23,399 bases of DNA from Gammaproteobacteria bacterium (GTDB lineage Bacteria > Pseudomonadota > Gammaproteobacteria > UBA4575). Of this stretch, positions 1 to 8,074 are shown piece after piece. A program made the translations under genes and the position numbers. The stretch is from positions 1-23,399 of the forward strand of contig JANQKJ010000136.1 of assembly GCA_028281205.1 (NCBI GenBank), written 5' to 3'. The notes beneath the pieces were generated by a model. It saw only the letters and a program-made list of their open reading frames with translations, made no database searches and was not told the DNA's origin. The first letter of the stretch is position 1; each line of letters begins with the position of its first letter.

Positions 1-410
1 GTACCTTTGACAAACGTCCCTTGTATGTACCAAATTCGATATTTGCTACGATTGCAGTAGAAAACCCATCTCGTATGTCACATCGCCGAATCTATGAAAC
101 GATTGGCTTGCGTTATGATGATATTAAGCAAATGGATAGTATTGTAGAAGGCGTGAAAGCGATGTTGAAATCTCATGCTGAGATTGACCAAAACCAAACA
201 ATGATCGTCAACTTTAATGCTTTCAATGAATCATCAGTAGATTTTTTTGTGTATACGTTTACCAAAACCACTAATTGGGTTCATTACCATGAAGTCAAGC
301 AAGATGTGTTGCTTAAGATTTCCAATATTATAGAAGAAAACAACGCCGAGATCGCATTCCCAACTACAACTATGTTTTTGCAACAAGGCAACTTAGATAA
401 ACCTGAATAG
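1..410 (+). CDS. Mechanosensitive ion channel, MscS family (3' end of gene, 5'-truncated by the window)
   Basis: The reading frame is open from base 3, so the gene starts before the window; the TTG at 21 is an internal Leu codon. About 135 C-terminal residues are visible. The segment FDKRPLYVPNSIF followed by NPSRMSHRRI and ETIGLRYDD is the signature of the beta domain of YnaI/YbdG-type MscS channels, just after the pore helix. The remainder is the alpha/beta C-terminal domain. These inner-membrane channels release solutes when membrane tension rises after hypo-osmotic shock. The transmembrane part is not in view, so the subfamily and total length cannot be judged. hpt follows after 9 nt on the same strand, so co-transcription is likely. 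Confidence 0.88.
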   Translation, partial: TFDKRPLYVPNSIFATIAVENPSRMSHRRIYETIGLRYDDIKQMDSIVEGVKAMLKSHAEIDQNQTMIVNFNAFNESSVDFFVYTFTKTTNWVHYHEVKQDVLLKISNIIEENNAEIAFPTTTMFLQQGNLDKPE

Positions 411-419
411 TCAATTATT

Positions 420-974
420 ATGTCTAGTCCTACACTTGAAGACTTGCAAAAAATTAAAGCAAGTTCAGACTTAATATTCAGCGCCAACCAAATTAAAGTG
501 GCTGTCGATAACATGGGTCTTCAGCTAGAGGAAAAGATAAGAGATAAGAATGCTATTCTTATTTGTGTGATGAATGGTGGTGTGACACTCAGCGCCGATT
601 TATCACGCAGTATAAATTGCGATGTGCGTTTTGACTATTTACAAGTTGCACGCTATAGAGATAAAACAGTAGGGGGTAGTCTGCATTGGTTAAAAGAACC
701 AAAATTATCATTGCAAAATCAGACTGTGGTTCTGATCGATGATATTTATGACGAAGGTTATACTATGGATGAGCTTGTTTCTTATTGTGAAAAACATGAA
801 GCGAATGAAGTTATAACCGCGGTATTGTTATATAAACAAAAGTCTTCACCACAAGTAGGTAATAAACCAGATATTTTTGGTTTGCAAGTGACGGATCGTT
901 ATGTCTATGGCTATGGTATGGATTATAAAGGTTACTTGCGTAACCTGCCGGCTATATATGCTATTAGCGAATAA
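420..974 (+). CDS. hpt: Hypoxanthine-guanine phosphoribosyltransferase
   Basis: Type I phosphoribosyltransferase of 184 residues, the usual size for the proteobacterial enzyme of about 185. It transfers the ribose phosphate of PRPP to hypoxanthine or guanine, giving IMP or GMP in the cytoplasm. The PRPP-binding motif is VVLIDDIYDEGYTM at about residues 101-114, with the two acidic residues expected. CVMNGG near residue 43 is the pyrophosphate loop, and DRYVYGYGMDYKGYLRN near the C-terminus matches the purine-binding end of the Pseudomonas type. No clear ribosome-binding site precedes the ATG. It lies between the channel gene and mtnP, 17 nt before the latter, whose product hypoxanthine it would salvage. 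Confidence 0.9.
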   Translation: MSSPTLEDLQKIKASSDLIFSANQIKVAVDNMGLQLEEKIRDKNAILICVMNGGVTLSADLSRSINCDVRFDYLQVARYRDKTVGGSLHWLKEPKLSLQNQTVVLIDDIYDEGYTMDELVSYCEKHEANEVITAVLLYKQKSSPQVGNKPDIFGLQVTDRYVYGYGMDYKGYLRNLPAIYAISE

Positions 975-991
975 ATTATTGGAATTAATTT

Positions 992-1732
992 ATGCAAGAT
1001 ATCGCAATTATTGGAGGAACTGGCTTAGCTTCATTTCCCGGTCTAAAGATTATTCGTAAAGAGGTGGTAAGAACTCCTTTTGGCACACCTTCAGGGCCTA
1101 TTACATTTGGTGATTACTGTGGCAAAAAAATAATATTTCTACCACGACATGGCTCGCGCCATACTATTCCACCACATATGGTGAACTATCGTGCCAATAT
1201 ATGGGCGTTACATGATAAGCATGTAAAAAATATAGTTGCTGTAGCAGCAGTTGGTGGTATACATAATGAAATCTCGCCTGCACGTATTGTAATACCTGAC
1301 CAGATCATTGATTACACTTATGGAAGAGAGCATACATATTTTGAGAAAGATCTAAGTCATGTGAAGCATATAGATTTTTCTAATCCTTATAACCAGGCGC
1401 TACGGGAAAAATTAATTGAAGCGTCTGATCTGGCGGGAGTGGATGCATTTAAAGGCGGTGTTTATGCTGCAACACAAGGACCGCGTTTGGAATCCGCAGC
1501 AGAAATTAATAAATTAGAACGTGACGGTTGTGATGTTGTTGGTATGACAGGTATGCCTGAAGCTGCACTATCACGTGAGCTTGATATGGCTTATGCACAT
1601 TGCGCGATGTGTGTTAATTGGGCGGCAGGGCGCAGCGAAGAAGAAATTACTTTAGAGTCAATTCGTGAGTGTACTGAACTGGGCATGGAGAAAGTACGTA
1701 AATTACTTGCCAAGCTAATGGAAGTGATTTGA
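992..1732 (+). CDS. mtnP: S-methyl-5'-thioinosine phosphorylase (MTAP/PNP family)
   Basis: Trimeric MTAP/PNP-family phosphorylase of 246 residues. Visible motifs are IIGGTGL at 6-12 (phosphate site), LPRHG at 50-54, HMVNYRANIWAL at 62-73, TQGPRLES at 161-168 and VGMTGMPEA at 183-191. In adenine-specific MTA phosphorylase the purine is read by an Asp; here the equivalent motif is VNWAAG with Asn209, as in the 6-oxopurine enzyme PA3004 of Pseudomonas aeruginosa, which cleaves methylthioinosine to hypoxanthine and methylthioribose-1-phosphate. The family assignment is certain and the methylthioinosine specificity is inferred from that Asn and overall similarity. The deaminase that would make methylthioinosine is not in the window. 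A GGA about 10 nt before the ATG is a modest ribosome-binding site. It converges on csiV with 8 nt between stops. Confidence 0.85.
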   Translation: MQDIAIIGGTGLASFPGLKIIRKEVVRTPFGTPSGPITFGDYCGKKIIFLPRHGSRHTIPPHMVNYRANIWALHDKHVKNIVAVAAVGGIHNEISPARIVIPDQIIDYTYGREHTYFEKDLSHVKHIDFSNPYNQALREKLIEASDLAGVDAFKGGVYAATQGPRLESAAEINKLERDGCDVVGMTGMPEAALSRELDMAYAHCAMCVNWAAGRSEEEITLESIRECTELGMEKVRKLLAKLMEVI

Positions 1733-1740
1733 TTAGTTGT

Positions 1741-2439
1741 CTAGTCTTCTTCCTCAATCGGAGTCGCCTCAACTAGTATTCCAACTAGTGGGTGGTCGAT
1801 ATAATGTAGTTCACGGCTACGCATACGACGATGCGAATTCACTGCATAGTCGACTAGCACTTGATCGCGATTAAGTACATCTTCTGTATATAATGGGTTG
1901 GCTCTTGGGAGACGGTAAACTAAATCACTGTAAACATGTATATAACGTGTAATCACAACAGTAATAGTGCCTGCCAATTCGCGTACTAAGTGACTTGTTT
2001 CGTTGTCGATTTGTGTTGAAGTATCGCTAAATTCAATTTGTTTATAGGCTCGTTCAGGGAATAAGCTAGTGAAGTCTCGTCCAGCGTTGATTGTAATAGC
2101 AACTGCATCATCTCTTTCAACGACTGGCTGCCGCCATGCAATGTGTTCTAGAATTCGATAACGTCCTGAGCGTGTTAATTTTTCAGCGACATTATTCAAT
2201 ATATAGTCTTCTTCAGGAATTGCTTGCCAGGCACTTTCATTGTCAACAGAATCTAATTGAATACCGTTAGTGGGTACCGGAATAATATGGTTGATTGAAA
2301 ACTGTTCTGCAGTTTGCTGCAAGCCATCTTTATTTACAAATAAGATCACTTCTATTGCATAATCTTTAGTTGATGCAAAAATACTATATGGAATTAGAAG
2401 CAAAAGGATTGCGCTAATCGATAATAATCTTAGATTCAT
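1741..2439 (-). CDS. csiV: CsiV-family periplasmic peptidoglycan-binding protein
   Basis: Exported protein of 232 residues. Residues 1-22 form a signal peptide ending ...YSIFA, and the mature protein starts with the DYAIEVILF strand typical of this family (formerly DUF2803). The C-terminal segment RRMRSRELHYIDHPLVGIL is the family hallmark. In Vibrio cholerae CsiV binds peptidoglycan and activates the LpoA/PBP1A synthase; a similar envelope role is inferred here. The ATG overlaps the mfd stop (ATGA), so translation is probably coupled to mfd. The mtnP/csiV/mfd arrangement resembles the one I recall for Pseudomonas aeruginosa PA3004-PA3002. Family identity is secure by motif; function is by homology only. 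Confidence 0.85.
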   Translation of the reverse strand: MNLRLLSISAILLLLIPYSIFASTKDYAIEVILFVNKDGLQQTAEQFSINHIIPVPTNGIQLDSVDNESAWQAIPEEDYILNNVAEKLTRSGRYRILEHIAWRQPVVERDDAVAITINAGRDFTSLFPERAYKQIEFSDTSTQIDNETSHLVRELAGTITVVITRYIHVYSDLVYRLPRANPLYTEDVLNRDQVLVDYAVNSHRRMRSRELHYIDHPLVGILVEATPIEEED

Positions 2440-5400
2440 GCCGCTTCCTTGAAAGCAATAGTATTAATTATGTTACGAATATATTCGATTCTATTCTCAA
2501 CAGTGGGTAAGTGTACCGTAAACAATAACTTTTCACTGCCGGACATTTTGAATACGGATGATTGTCTTTGTAATAGTTTAAGTAGTTCATCAATATCAAT
2601 TTTGGGATTTTTATCAAATAAAATCCTGCCGCCATCTTCGTGAGCTTCAATTTTATTTATACCCAGACCATCAGCAAACAGCTTAAGTTCCGTAGTAGCT
2701 ATCAGGTTTTTAGTTTGAATCGGCATCAAGCCAAAGCGATCAATGAGCTCTGTTTGTAGTTCTTTGAGCTCAGTTTCATTGATAGCGCTAGCGATTCGTT
2801 TATACAACACTAAGCGCATGTGTACATCGGGTACGTAGCTTTCAGGTAATAGTGCCGGGTCGCCAAGATCAACTTCAAGGCCATGATCCAGTGGACGATC
2901 CAGTTCAGGTAAGTCACCTGATTTAAGTGCCTGCACAGCACGTGCAAGTAGGTCATTATACATTGTGTAGCCAATCTCTTGTATCTGACCACTTTGATCT
3001 TCACCTAATAATTCGCCGGCACCACGAATTTCTAAATCATGCGTTGCTAAAGTAAATCCAACACCTAGTTCTTCTAATGACTCAATTGCATCTAAACGCT
3101 TTACTGCATCCGCCGACATGGCTTTACGAGGAGGAGTGATCAGGTAGGCATATGCACGATGGTGGGAGCGACCAACACGGCCACGTAATTGATGTAGTTG
3201 AGATAATCCTAATTTGTCGGCGCGATTAATAATAATAGTGTTTGCTGTAGGCACATCCAAACCACTTTCAATGATGGTAGTAGCTACCAGAATGCTAAAG
3301 CGTGAATGGTAAAAATCCAGCATTACTTGTTCCAGCTCACGTTCCGACATTTGGCCATGGGCAAATCTAATCGATGCATTAGGTAATAAATCTTGTAACT
3401 CCTGTGTGACTTTTTCGATAGTCTTAACTTCATTATGCAGGAAGTATATTTGTCCGCCACGCTTTATTTCTCTCGTACAGGCTTCTTTGATGTTGGCGTC
3501 ATTCCATTGAGAGACAAATGTTTTTATTGCATGTCTGTGGTTTGGTGGTGTGGCAATAATAGATAAAACACGCAAACCACTTAAAGACATGTTTAATGTC
3601 CTTGGGATCGGTGTAGCAGTCAAGGTTAAAATATCAACTTCTGCGCGTAACGATTTTAATTTTTCTTTATGACGAACACCAAAGCGCTGTTCTTCATCGA
3701 TAATAATCAACCCGAGGTTTTTATATTTAATCTCTGTATTGAAAAGTTTATGAGTACCAATAACGATATCGATTTTACCGGTTTTTAATGCCTCGATGGT
3801 TTCTTTTTGTTTTTTACTTGAGTTAAAACGTGATAGTGATTCAATTTGAACCGGCCACTCCGCAAATCGATCCAGAAAAGTTTGATAATGTTGTTGGGCA
3901 AGCAAAGTGGTTGGCACCAGGACAGCGACTTGTTTGCCATTATTAACCGCAATGAATGCGGCGCGCATGGCAACTTCTGTTTTGCCAAAACCAACATCAC
4001 CACACACGACACGGTCCATTGGTCTAGTGGATCCCATATCAGCAAGTACATTCTCAATCGCAGTTTGTTGGTCTGGTGTTTCTTCAAAAGGAAAACTAGC
4101 CGAGAAAGTAACATAGTCATGCATAGAGGTATCATAATAGATGCCTTGCTTGGCTTCCCTGCGGGCGTACACATCGAGTAATTCGGCGGCAACATCACGT
4201 GCTTTTTCAGCAGCTTTTTGTTTTACTTTAGCCCAGGCATCAGAACCTAATTTATGCCATGGTGCACTCTCATTATTTGCACCAGTGTAACGGCTGACTA
4301 AATGTAAATTTGCAACTGGCACATACAGTTTGTCACCTCCCATATACTCTAGGGTAAGAAATTCCGTTTCGACATTTTGGATATTGAGAGTCTGTAGTCC
4401 AATGTAACGGCCCACACCATGATCCTCATGCACCACTGGTGCGCCTTCGACGAGATCATTTAAATTACGGACAATGGCATCGGCATCCCGGGTTTTTCTG
4501 CGCCGACTAGTTTGTCTTGCACGGTTTCCAAATAATTGGCGCTCAGCAATAATCGTTACGTTATGTTCTGGTAGATCAACTGAGTCATCAATTGGTGCAA
4601 CTAACAAATTGATACTGTCTTCACATTGGGTGAAAGCATGCCATGATTCGTGAATAGTGGGTTTTATATCTAAGCTGCGTAATGTTTCATTTATGTATTC
4701 ACGACGTCCCAAGGATTCCGCAGTAAATACAATACTTCTGTCTTTGGTATTAATAAAATTGCGCAACTGCATGGCAGGATCTTCAAGCCGGGAATCGATA
4801 TTGATTGCGGGTAATGTTGAACTAGGATAATTGGTGAAAATTTCATCTTGTGTATTTTGATATTTATTACTATTTATCTGGACGCGTAAAAATTGTTCGA
4901 TCTTTTCCTGTGTTTCATCTGCTGATAAATAAATATCATTAGGTGCCAGAATAGGGCGTTCAATATCATGCCTTCTTTGTTCGTAACGTGAATATAGTTC
5001 GTTCTCAAATTCTTCGGTAGTTTCCAAAGCATTTTCATGCAGGATAAATAATGTGTTATCAGGAAAATAATCAAATAAAGTTTCAGTGTGATCAAAAAAT
5101 AGTGGTAAGTAATATTCTATGCCCGGGGGGAAGTTGCCATTACTTACCTCTTTGTAAATAATACTTTTGTTCGGGTCACCAGCTACTTTTTCCCGGTAAC
5201 GTTGACGGAATGATTTTATTGCATCTTCATTACTCGGGAATTCGTGTGCCGGCAGTAGACTAATGTGATCAAGTTTTTGTAAAGATGTCTGTTTTTCAGG
5301 ATCAAATGTGCGGATAGTTTCAACTTCGTCATCAAATAATTCCACACGGTAAGGGTGATTAGAACCCATAGGGAAAAAGTCAATAATGGAACCACGCACA

Positions 5401-5891
5401 GTGAATTCCCCGCGTGTCATTACTTGTGAAACATGATGATACCCGGCTGAGGATAATGCATGTTTTAACCCGTTTAACTCAATGGTATCACCAAGTTTGA
5501 TATGCATAGCGACTTCGCCAACAAATTTTTTGGGTGCAACCCGTTGCATACATGTTGTAATTGGTAATACCAGCACGCCATGGGTGAGTTGAGGAAGCTT
5601 ATGTAAGGTGGTAATACGATCTGAGACGATATCTTCATGTGGAGAAAAAATATCATAGGGTAATGTTTCCCATTCCGGGAAACTTAAGAATTCTGTTTTA
5701 TCTTGATTGAAGAATTTTGTTTCATTGAATGTAGTGAGACTGGATAAAGTGTCTGCTGTCAGCACGACTACTAAACCATCATGTTGTGACACTGCATCAT
5801 TTATAATTAAACCACGTGCGCAGCCATATAGTTGTCCCCAATGTTTTATTGGGTTTGATATGTCAGGTAGAGAGGCTTGAAGGTAATTCAC
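2436..5891 (-). CDS. mfd: Transcription-repair coupling factor Mfd
   Basis: Full-length Mfd of 1151 residues (family about 1150). It removes RNA polymerase stalled at DNA lesions and recruits UvrA for excision repair. The N-terminal 400 residues are the UvrB-homology domains, followed by the RNA-polymerase-interacting domain near 480-560 (VHEDHGVGRYIGL) and the RecG-like translocase. Motifs: Walker A GDVGFGKTE near 632, DEEQRFG near 732, TLTATPIPRTL near 757 and GRVGRSHHRAYAYL near 903. The start is GTG and has no recognisable ribosome-binding site, but the sequence that follows (LQASLPDISNPIKHWGQLYG) fits the family N-terminus and the next Met is residue 115. csiV follows with a 4-nt overlap. 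Confidence 0.97.
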   Translation of the reverse strand: MNYLQASLPDISNPIKHWGQLYGCARGLIINDAVSQHDGLVVVLTADTLSSLTTFNETKFFNQDKTEFLSFPEWETLPYDIFSPHEDIVSDRITTLHKLPQLTHGVLVLPITTCMQRVAPKKFVGEVAMHIKLGDTIELNGLKHALSSAGYHHVSQVMTRGEFTVRGSIIDFFPMGSNHPYRVELFDDEVETIRTFDPEKQTSLQKLDHISLLPAHEFPSNEDAIKSFRQRYREKVAGDPNKSIIYKEVSNGNFPPGIEYYLPLFFDHTETLFDYFPDNTLFILHENALETTEEFENELYSRYEQRRHDIERPILAPNDIYLSADETQEKIEQFLRVQINSNKYQNTQDEIFTNYPSSTLPAINIDSRLEDPAMQLRNFINTKDRSIVFTAESLGRREYINETLRSLDIKPTIHESWHAFTQCEDSINLLVAPIDDSVDLPEHNVTIIAERQLFGNRARQTSRRRKTRDADAIVRNLNDLVEGAPVVHEDHGVGRYIGLQTLNIQNVETEFLTLEYMGGDKLYVPVANLHLVSRYTGANNESAPWHKLGSDAWAKVKQKAAEKARDVAAELLDVYARREAKQGIYYDTSMHDYVTFSASFPFEETPDQQTAIENVLADMGSTRPMDRVVCGDVGFGKTEVAMRAAFIAVNNGKQVAVLVPTTLLAQQHYQTFLDRFAEWPVQIESLSRFNSSKKQKETIEALKTGKIDIVIGTHKLFNTEIKYKNLGLIIIDEEQRFGVRHKEKLKSLRAEVDILTLTATPIPRTLNMSLSGLRVLSIIATPPNHRHAIKTFVSQWNDANIKEACTREIKRGGQIYFLHNEVKTIEKVTQELQDLLPNASIRFAHGQMSERELEQVMLDFYHSRFSILVATTIIESGLDVPTANTIIINRADKLGLSQLHQLRGRVGRSHHRAYAYLITPPRKAMSADAVKRLDAIESLEELGVGFTLATHDLEIRGAGELLGEDQSGQIQEIGYTMYNDLLARAVQALKSGDLPELDRPLDHGLEVDLGDPALLPESYVPDVHMRLVLYKRIASAINETELKELQTELIDRFGLMPIQTKNLIATTELKLFADGLGINKIEAHEDGGRILFDKNPKIDIDELLKLLQRQSSVFKMSGSEKLLFTVHLPTVENRIEYIRNIINTIAFKEAA

Positions 5892-5897
5892 AAGTAA

Positions 5898-5926
5898 ATT
5901 CTAAAACTATCAAAATAAAATGCCAG
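5898..5926 (-). promoter_or_regulatory. Candidate mfd promoter
   Basis: On the minus strand CTGGCA (5926-5921) and TAGAAT (5903-5898) are separated by 17 nt, 4/6 and 5/6 matches to the sigma70 hexamers. It is the only gap between the fccB terminator and mfd. The predicted start of transcription would fall at the GTG itself, which is odd, so this is a weak call. Confidence 0.3.
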
Positions 5927-5930
5927 CAAA

Positions 5931-5959
5931 TAAAAAAGCGGAGCTGTTAGCTCCGCTTT
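5931..5959 (-). terminator. Rho-independent terminator of the fccAB transcript
   Basis: Perfect 10-bp inverted repeat AAAGCGGAGC / GCTCCGCTTT (5935-5944 and 5950-5959) with a 5-nt loop. Read on the minus strand, the stem runs into six T residues, the classic intrinsic terminator form. It sits about 24 nt beyond the fccB stop and insulates mfd from the sulfide-oxidation operon. On the plus strand the downstream run is AATTTAAC, so termination is mainly in the minus direction. Confidence 0.9.
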
Positions 5960-5982
5960 AATTTAACAAAAAATATTAATTG

Positions 5983-7266
5983 CTAGGTAAACATGTCAGC
6001 AATAATGTTGTCATACCAGCTATATGCATATTGCACTTCACGTTCTAGAGCATCAGGGCTAGCATCACTAGGAGTTAAACCACCTGCAACTTGAGAAATT
6101 TCAGAGCGGTCTTCTGCTAGACGATAAACTGCAGCAACTGAGATACCATAGTCAGGAGCGATTAAGCTATAGCATGTATTAACATACGATGGATCTGCCA
6201 TGTCATGGTCATTCAATGATGCCACGATAGCCGCGGCACACACTTTCGCTTGTGAATTGGCAGCATAAGCTGACTTAGGCATACCCTTAGCGATGCTTGC
6301 ATCACCAATCACATAAATACCAGCGTGTATAGTAGATTCGAATGTACCAAGATCTACAGGACACCAGCCAGAGTCATTTGTAAGTCCAGCAACTTGAGCT
6401 ATCTTACCTGCGGCTTGAGGTGGAATTACATTGATGACATCACCTTTGTAATCATCAAAATCAGTTGAAACAGTCATACTGCCTGAATCAACAGATGTAA
6501 CACCACCACCGGTGTCAGCGCCGGGTACCCATTCAATCATGCCGTCATAACGTGCTTTCCAGCCTTGCATGAATAAAGCCTGCTTGGAGAATTTATCCTT
6601 GGCATCAAGAATTAAAATCTTTGATTTAGGTTTACTATGCTTTAAATAGTGTGCGATCTGACATACGCGCTCATAAGGTCCTGGAGGGCAACGAAATGGA
6701 TTGCCTGGAGGTGTAAGTATCACTAAGCCGCCGTCATCCATTGATTCAAGCTGCTTTCTAAGTAATGCGGTTTGACTTCCAGCTTTCCATGCGTGCGGCA
6801 TAATTTCAGAAGCTGCTTCATCGTAACCTTCTAGTGTTCCCCATTTAATAGAGATACCTGGTGAAACAACTAATCGATCGTAGCTGAATGAATCACCGCT
6901 TTCAGTCATAACTTTTTTAGCGTCTACATCGACGCCTGTAGCTTTTGATTTAACTACGTTGATTCCATGTTTCTTCAGACCATCGTAAGTGTGGCGAATA
7001 GTCTCAATTTTTCTGTCGCCACCGATTACCTCATTACTCATAAAGCAAGAGTGGTAATCATCATTTTTCTCTATTAGGGTGACTTCGAGGGAACTATCAG
7101 CGCGGCGAAGATATTTCGCAGCAATAGTGCCACCAGCACCACCGCCTATTACAACAACTTTCTTGCTAGCACCTAATGCAATGTTTGGAATGCTAAAACC
7201 AGCAGTGCCTGCTACAACGGAACCGCCACCGAGTTTAATAAAGTCTCTTCTATTTAACTTTTTCAT
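5983..7266 (-). CDS. fccB: Flavocytochrome c sulfide dehydrogenase, flavoprotein subunit
   Basis: FccB of 427 residues, the FAD subunit that oxidises sulfide in the periplasm and passes electrons to the haem subunit FccA. The N-terminus LNRRDFIKLGG is a twin-arginine (Tat) signal, ending near residue 33. VVVIGGGAGGTIAAKYL at about 37-53 is the FAD dinucleotide fold. Cys74 in DYHSCFMSNEVIGG matches the Cys that carries the covalent FAD in Allochromatium vinosum (Cys42 of the mature protein, the same offset of 32). Cys193 (FRCPPGPYERVC) and Cys365 (VNTCYS) fit the redox-active disulfide pair, and IYVIGDAS near 317-324 is the second FAD motif. The C-terminal SWYDNIIADMF is also typical. A strong GGAGAAG ribosome-binding site lies before the ATG. 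fccA is 20 nt upstream. Confidence 0.95.
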   Translation of the reverse strand: MKKLNRRDFIKLGGGSVVAGTAGFSIPNIALGASKKVVVIGGGAGGTIAAKYLRRADSSLEVTLIEKNDDYHSCFMSNEVIGGDRKIETIRHTYDGLKKHGINVVKSKATGVDVDAKKVMTESGDSFSYDRLVVSPGISIKWGTLEGYDEAASEIMPHAWKAGSQTALLRKQLESMDDGGLVILTPPGNPFRCPPGPYERVCQIAHYLKHSKPKSKILILDAKDKFSKQALFMQGWKARYDGMIEWVPGADTGGGVTSVDSGSMTVSTDFDDYKGDVINVIPPQAAGKIAQVAGLTNDSGWCPVDLGTFESTIHAGIYVIGDASIAKGMPKSAYAANSQAKVCAAAIVASLNDHDMADPSYVNTCYSLIAPDYGISVAAVYRLAEDRSEISQVAGGLTPSDASPDALEREVQYAYSWYDNIIADMFT

Positions 7267-7286
7267 AATTGGCTTCTCCGTCCCGG

Positions 7287-7946
7287 TTAATCTGAAATGC
7301 TTGCATAGTATTCAGCAAGCTGTTTAATGCCATCATCACCCACTGTTTCGGCAATTTCATCTAACTCTTTTTTCATTTTTTTAGGCATACCACGATCCCC
7401 ATTTATAAAATCGTGCATGGTATACAGGAAGTAGGGCTTCCACTGACCAGCAAGAATTCCAGTATCATCTTCTGCTGATCTACCTTCGTTTTCATGGCAC
7501 TTTTCACAATGTATTTCGTGTAGCTCTTGGCCTGCACTGGCTAGATCGGCATCATAATTTTGGGTGGGAAACTTAGGAGTGATGCTGCTGAAATACTCAG
7601 CAATCATCTTTATTTCTTCTATTGTGTAACCTTTTGCAATGCGCCCCATAATAGTTGAGTAACGAGGAAACTCTTCAACGTCTTCAAAAGCCGGTTCCGA
7701 TTCAATTGCTTCCGCAAGCTTATCTTCATCGTCGTCATATTTGTAAGCAAGCATAGCAGCGATTAGGTAATTCGATGACATACCCGCAAGATTGGGAATG
7801 GCAGGACCCACACTATTGCCTTGATCACCATGACACGCGACACACGTATCAGTAATCATAGTGACTGATTTATCACCTGCTATTGCGACAGTGTGAAGTA
7901 ATATGGTTAAAATCAGTAAACCAGTTACTCTCAAGGTTTTATGCAT
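7287..7946 (-). CDS. fccA: Flavocytochrome c sulfide dehydrogenase, dihaem cytochrome c subunit
   Basis: Periplasmic dihaem cytochrome c of 219 residues. Two CxxCH haem sites, CVACH at 35-39 and CEKCH at 147-151, lie in two class I cytochrome folds; Met100 and Met187 are candidate axial ligands. A signal peptide spans residues 1-23. It accepts electrons from FccB and passes them to soluble cytochromes. An upstream in-frame ATG at 7961 would add five residues (MQEST), but the ribosome-binding site GCAGGAG lies within that extension, 6 nt before the ATG at 7946, so the shorter start is chosen. It has its own promoter-like sequence, and fccB follows after 20 nt. Haem attachment needs the Ccm system encoded nearby. 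Confidence 0.93.
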   Translation of the reverse strand: MHKTLRVTGLLILTILLHTVAIAGDKSVTMITDTCVACHGDQGNSVGPAIPNLAGMSSNYLIAAMLAYKYDDDEDKLAEAIESEPAFEDVEEFPRYSTIMGRIAKGYTIEEIKMIAEYFSSITPKFPTQNYDADLASAGQELHEIHCEKCHENEGRSAEDDTGILAGQWKPYFLYTMHDFINGDRGMPKKMKKELDEIAETVGDDGIKQLAEYYASISD

Positions 7947-7984
7947 TGTTGACTCCTGCAAATTGTGTTGGCTTTAGATAAGTA

Positions 7985-8014
7985 ATTATAGCGTGCACGA
8001 ACTATATGTATTAA
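7985..8014 (-). promoter_or_regulatory. Probable promoter of fccAB
   Basis: In the 128-nt gap between the tetrahaem cytochrome gene and fccA, the minus strand carries a perfect -10 hexamer TATAAT (7990-7985) and TTAATA (8014-8009, 4/6 to the -35 consensus) with 18 nt between. Transcription would start near 7978, giving a leader of about 32 nt that contains the fccA ribosome-binding site. The palindrome CGTGCACG (7992-7999) lies in the spacer and could be an operator. fccAB can thus probably be transcribed independently of the gene upstream. Confidence 0.6.
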
Positions 8015-8074
8015 CTATCTGTGTTATTTGATTGTTTTTTATACAGTATTTAGTTAATTAGGTTGTTATATAGA

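Noticed and set aside
1772..1790. Repeated CAACTAGT within csiV
   Set aside because: Two short copies inside coding sequence with no symmetry partner or mobile-element context.
3846..4181. Antisense open frame of 111 codons within mfd
   Set aside because: It lies opposite the conserved Walker A region of mfd, has no family-like sequence and is explained by codon structure of the real gene.
7079..7327. Plus-strand open frame of 82 codons antisense to the fccB 5' end
   Set aside because: Its Pro-rich translation is the reverse complement of the Gly-rich FAD motif of fccB; a shadow.
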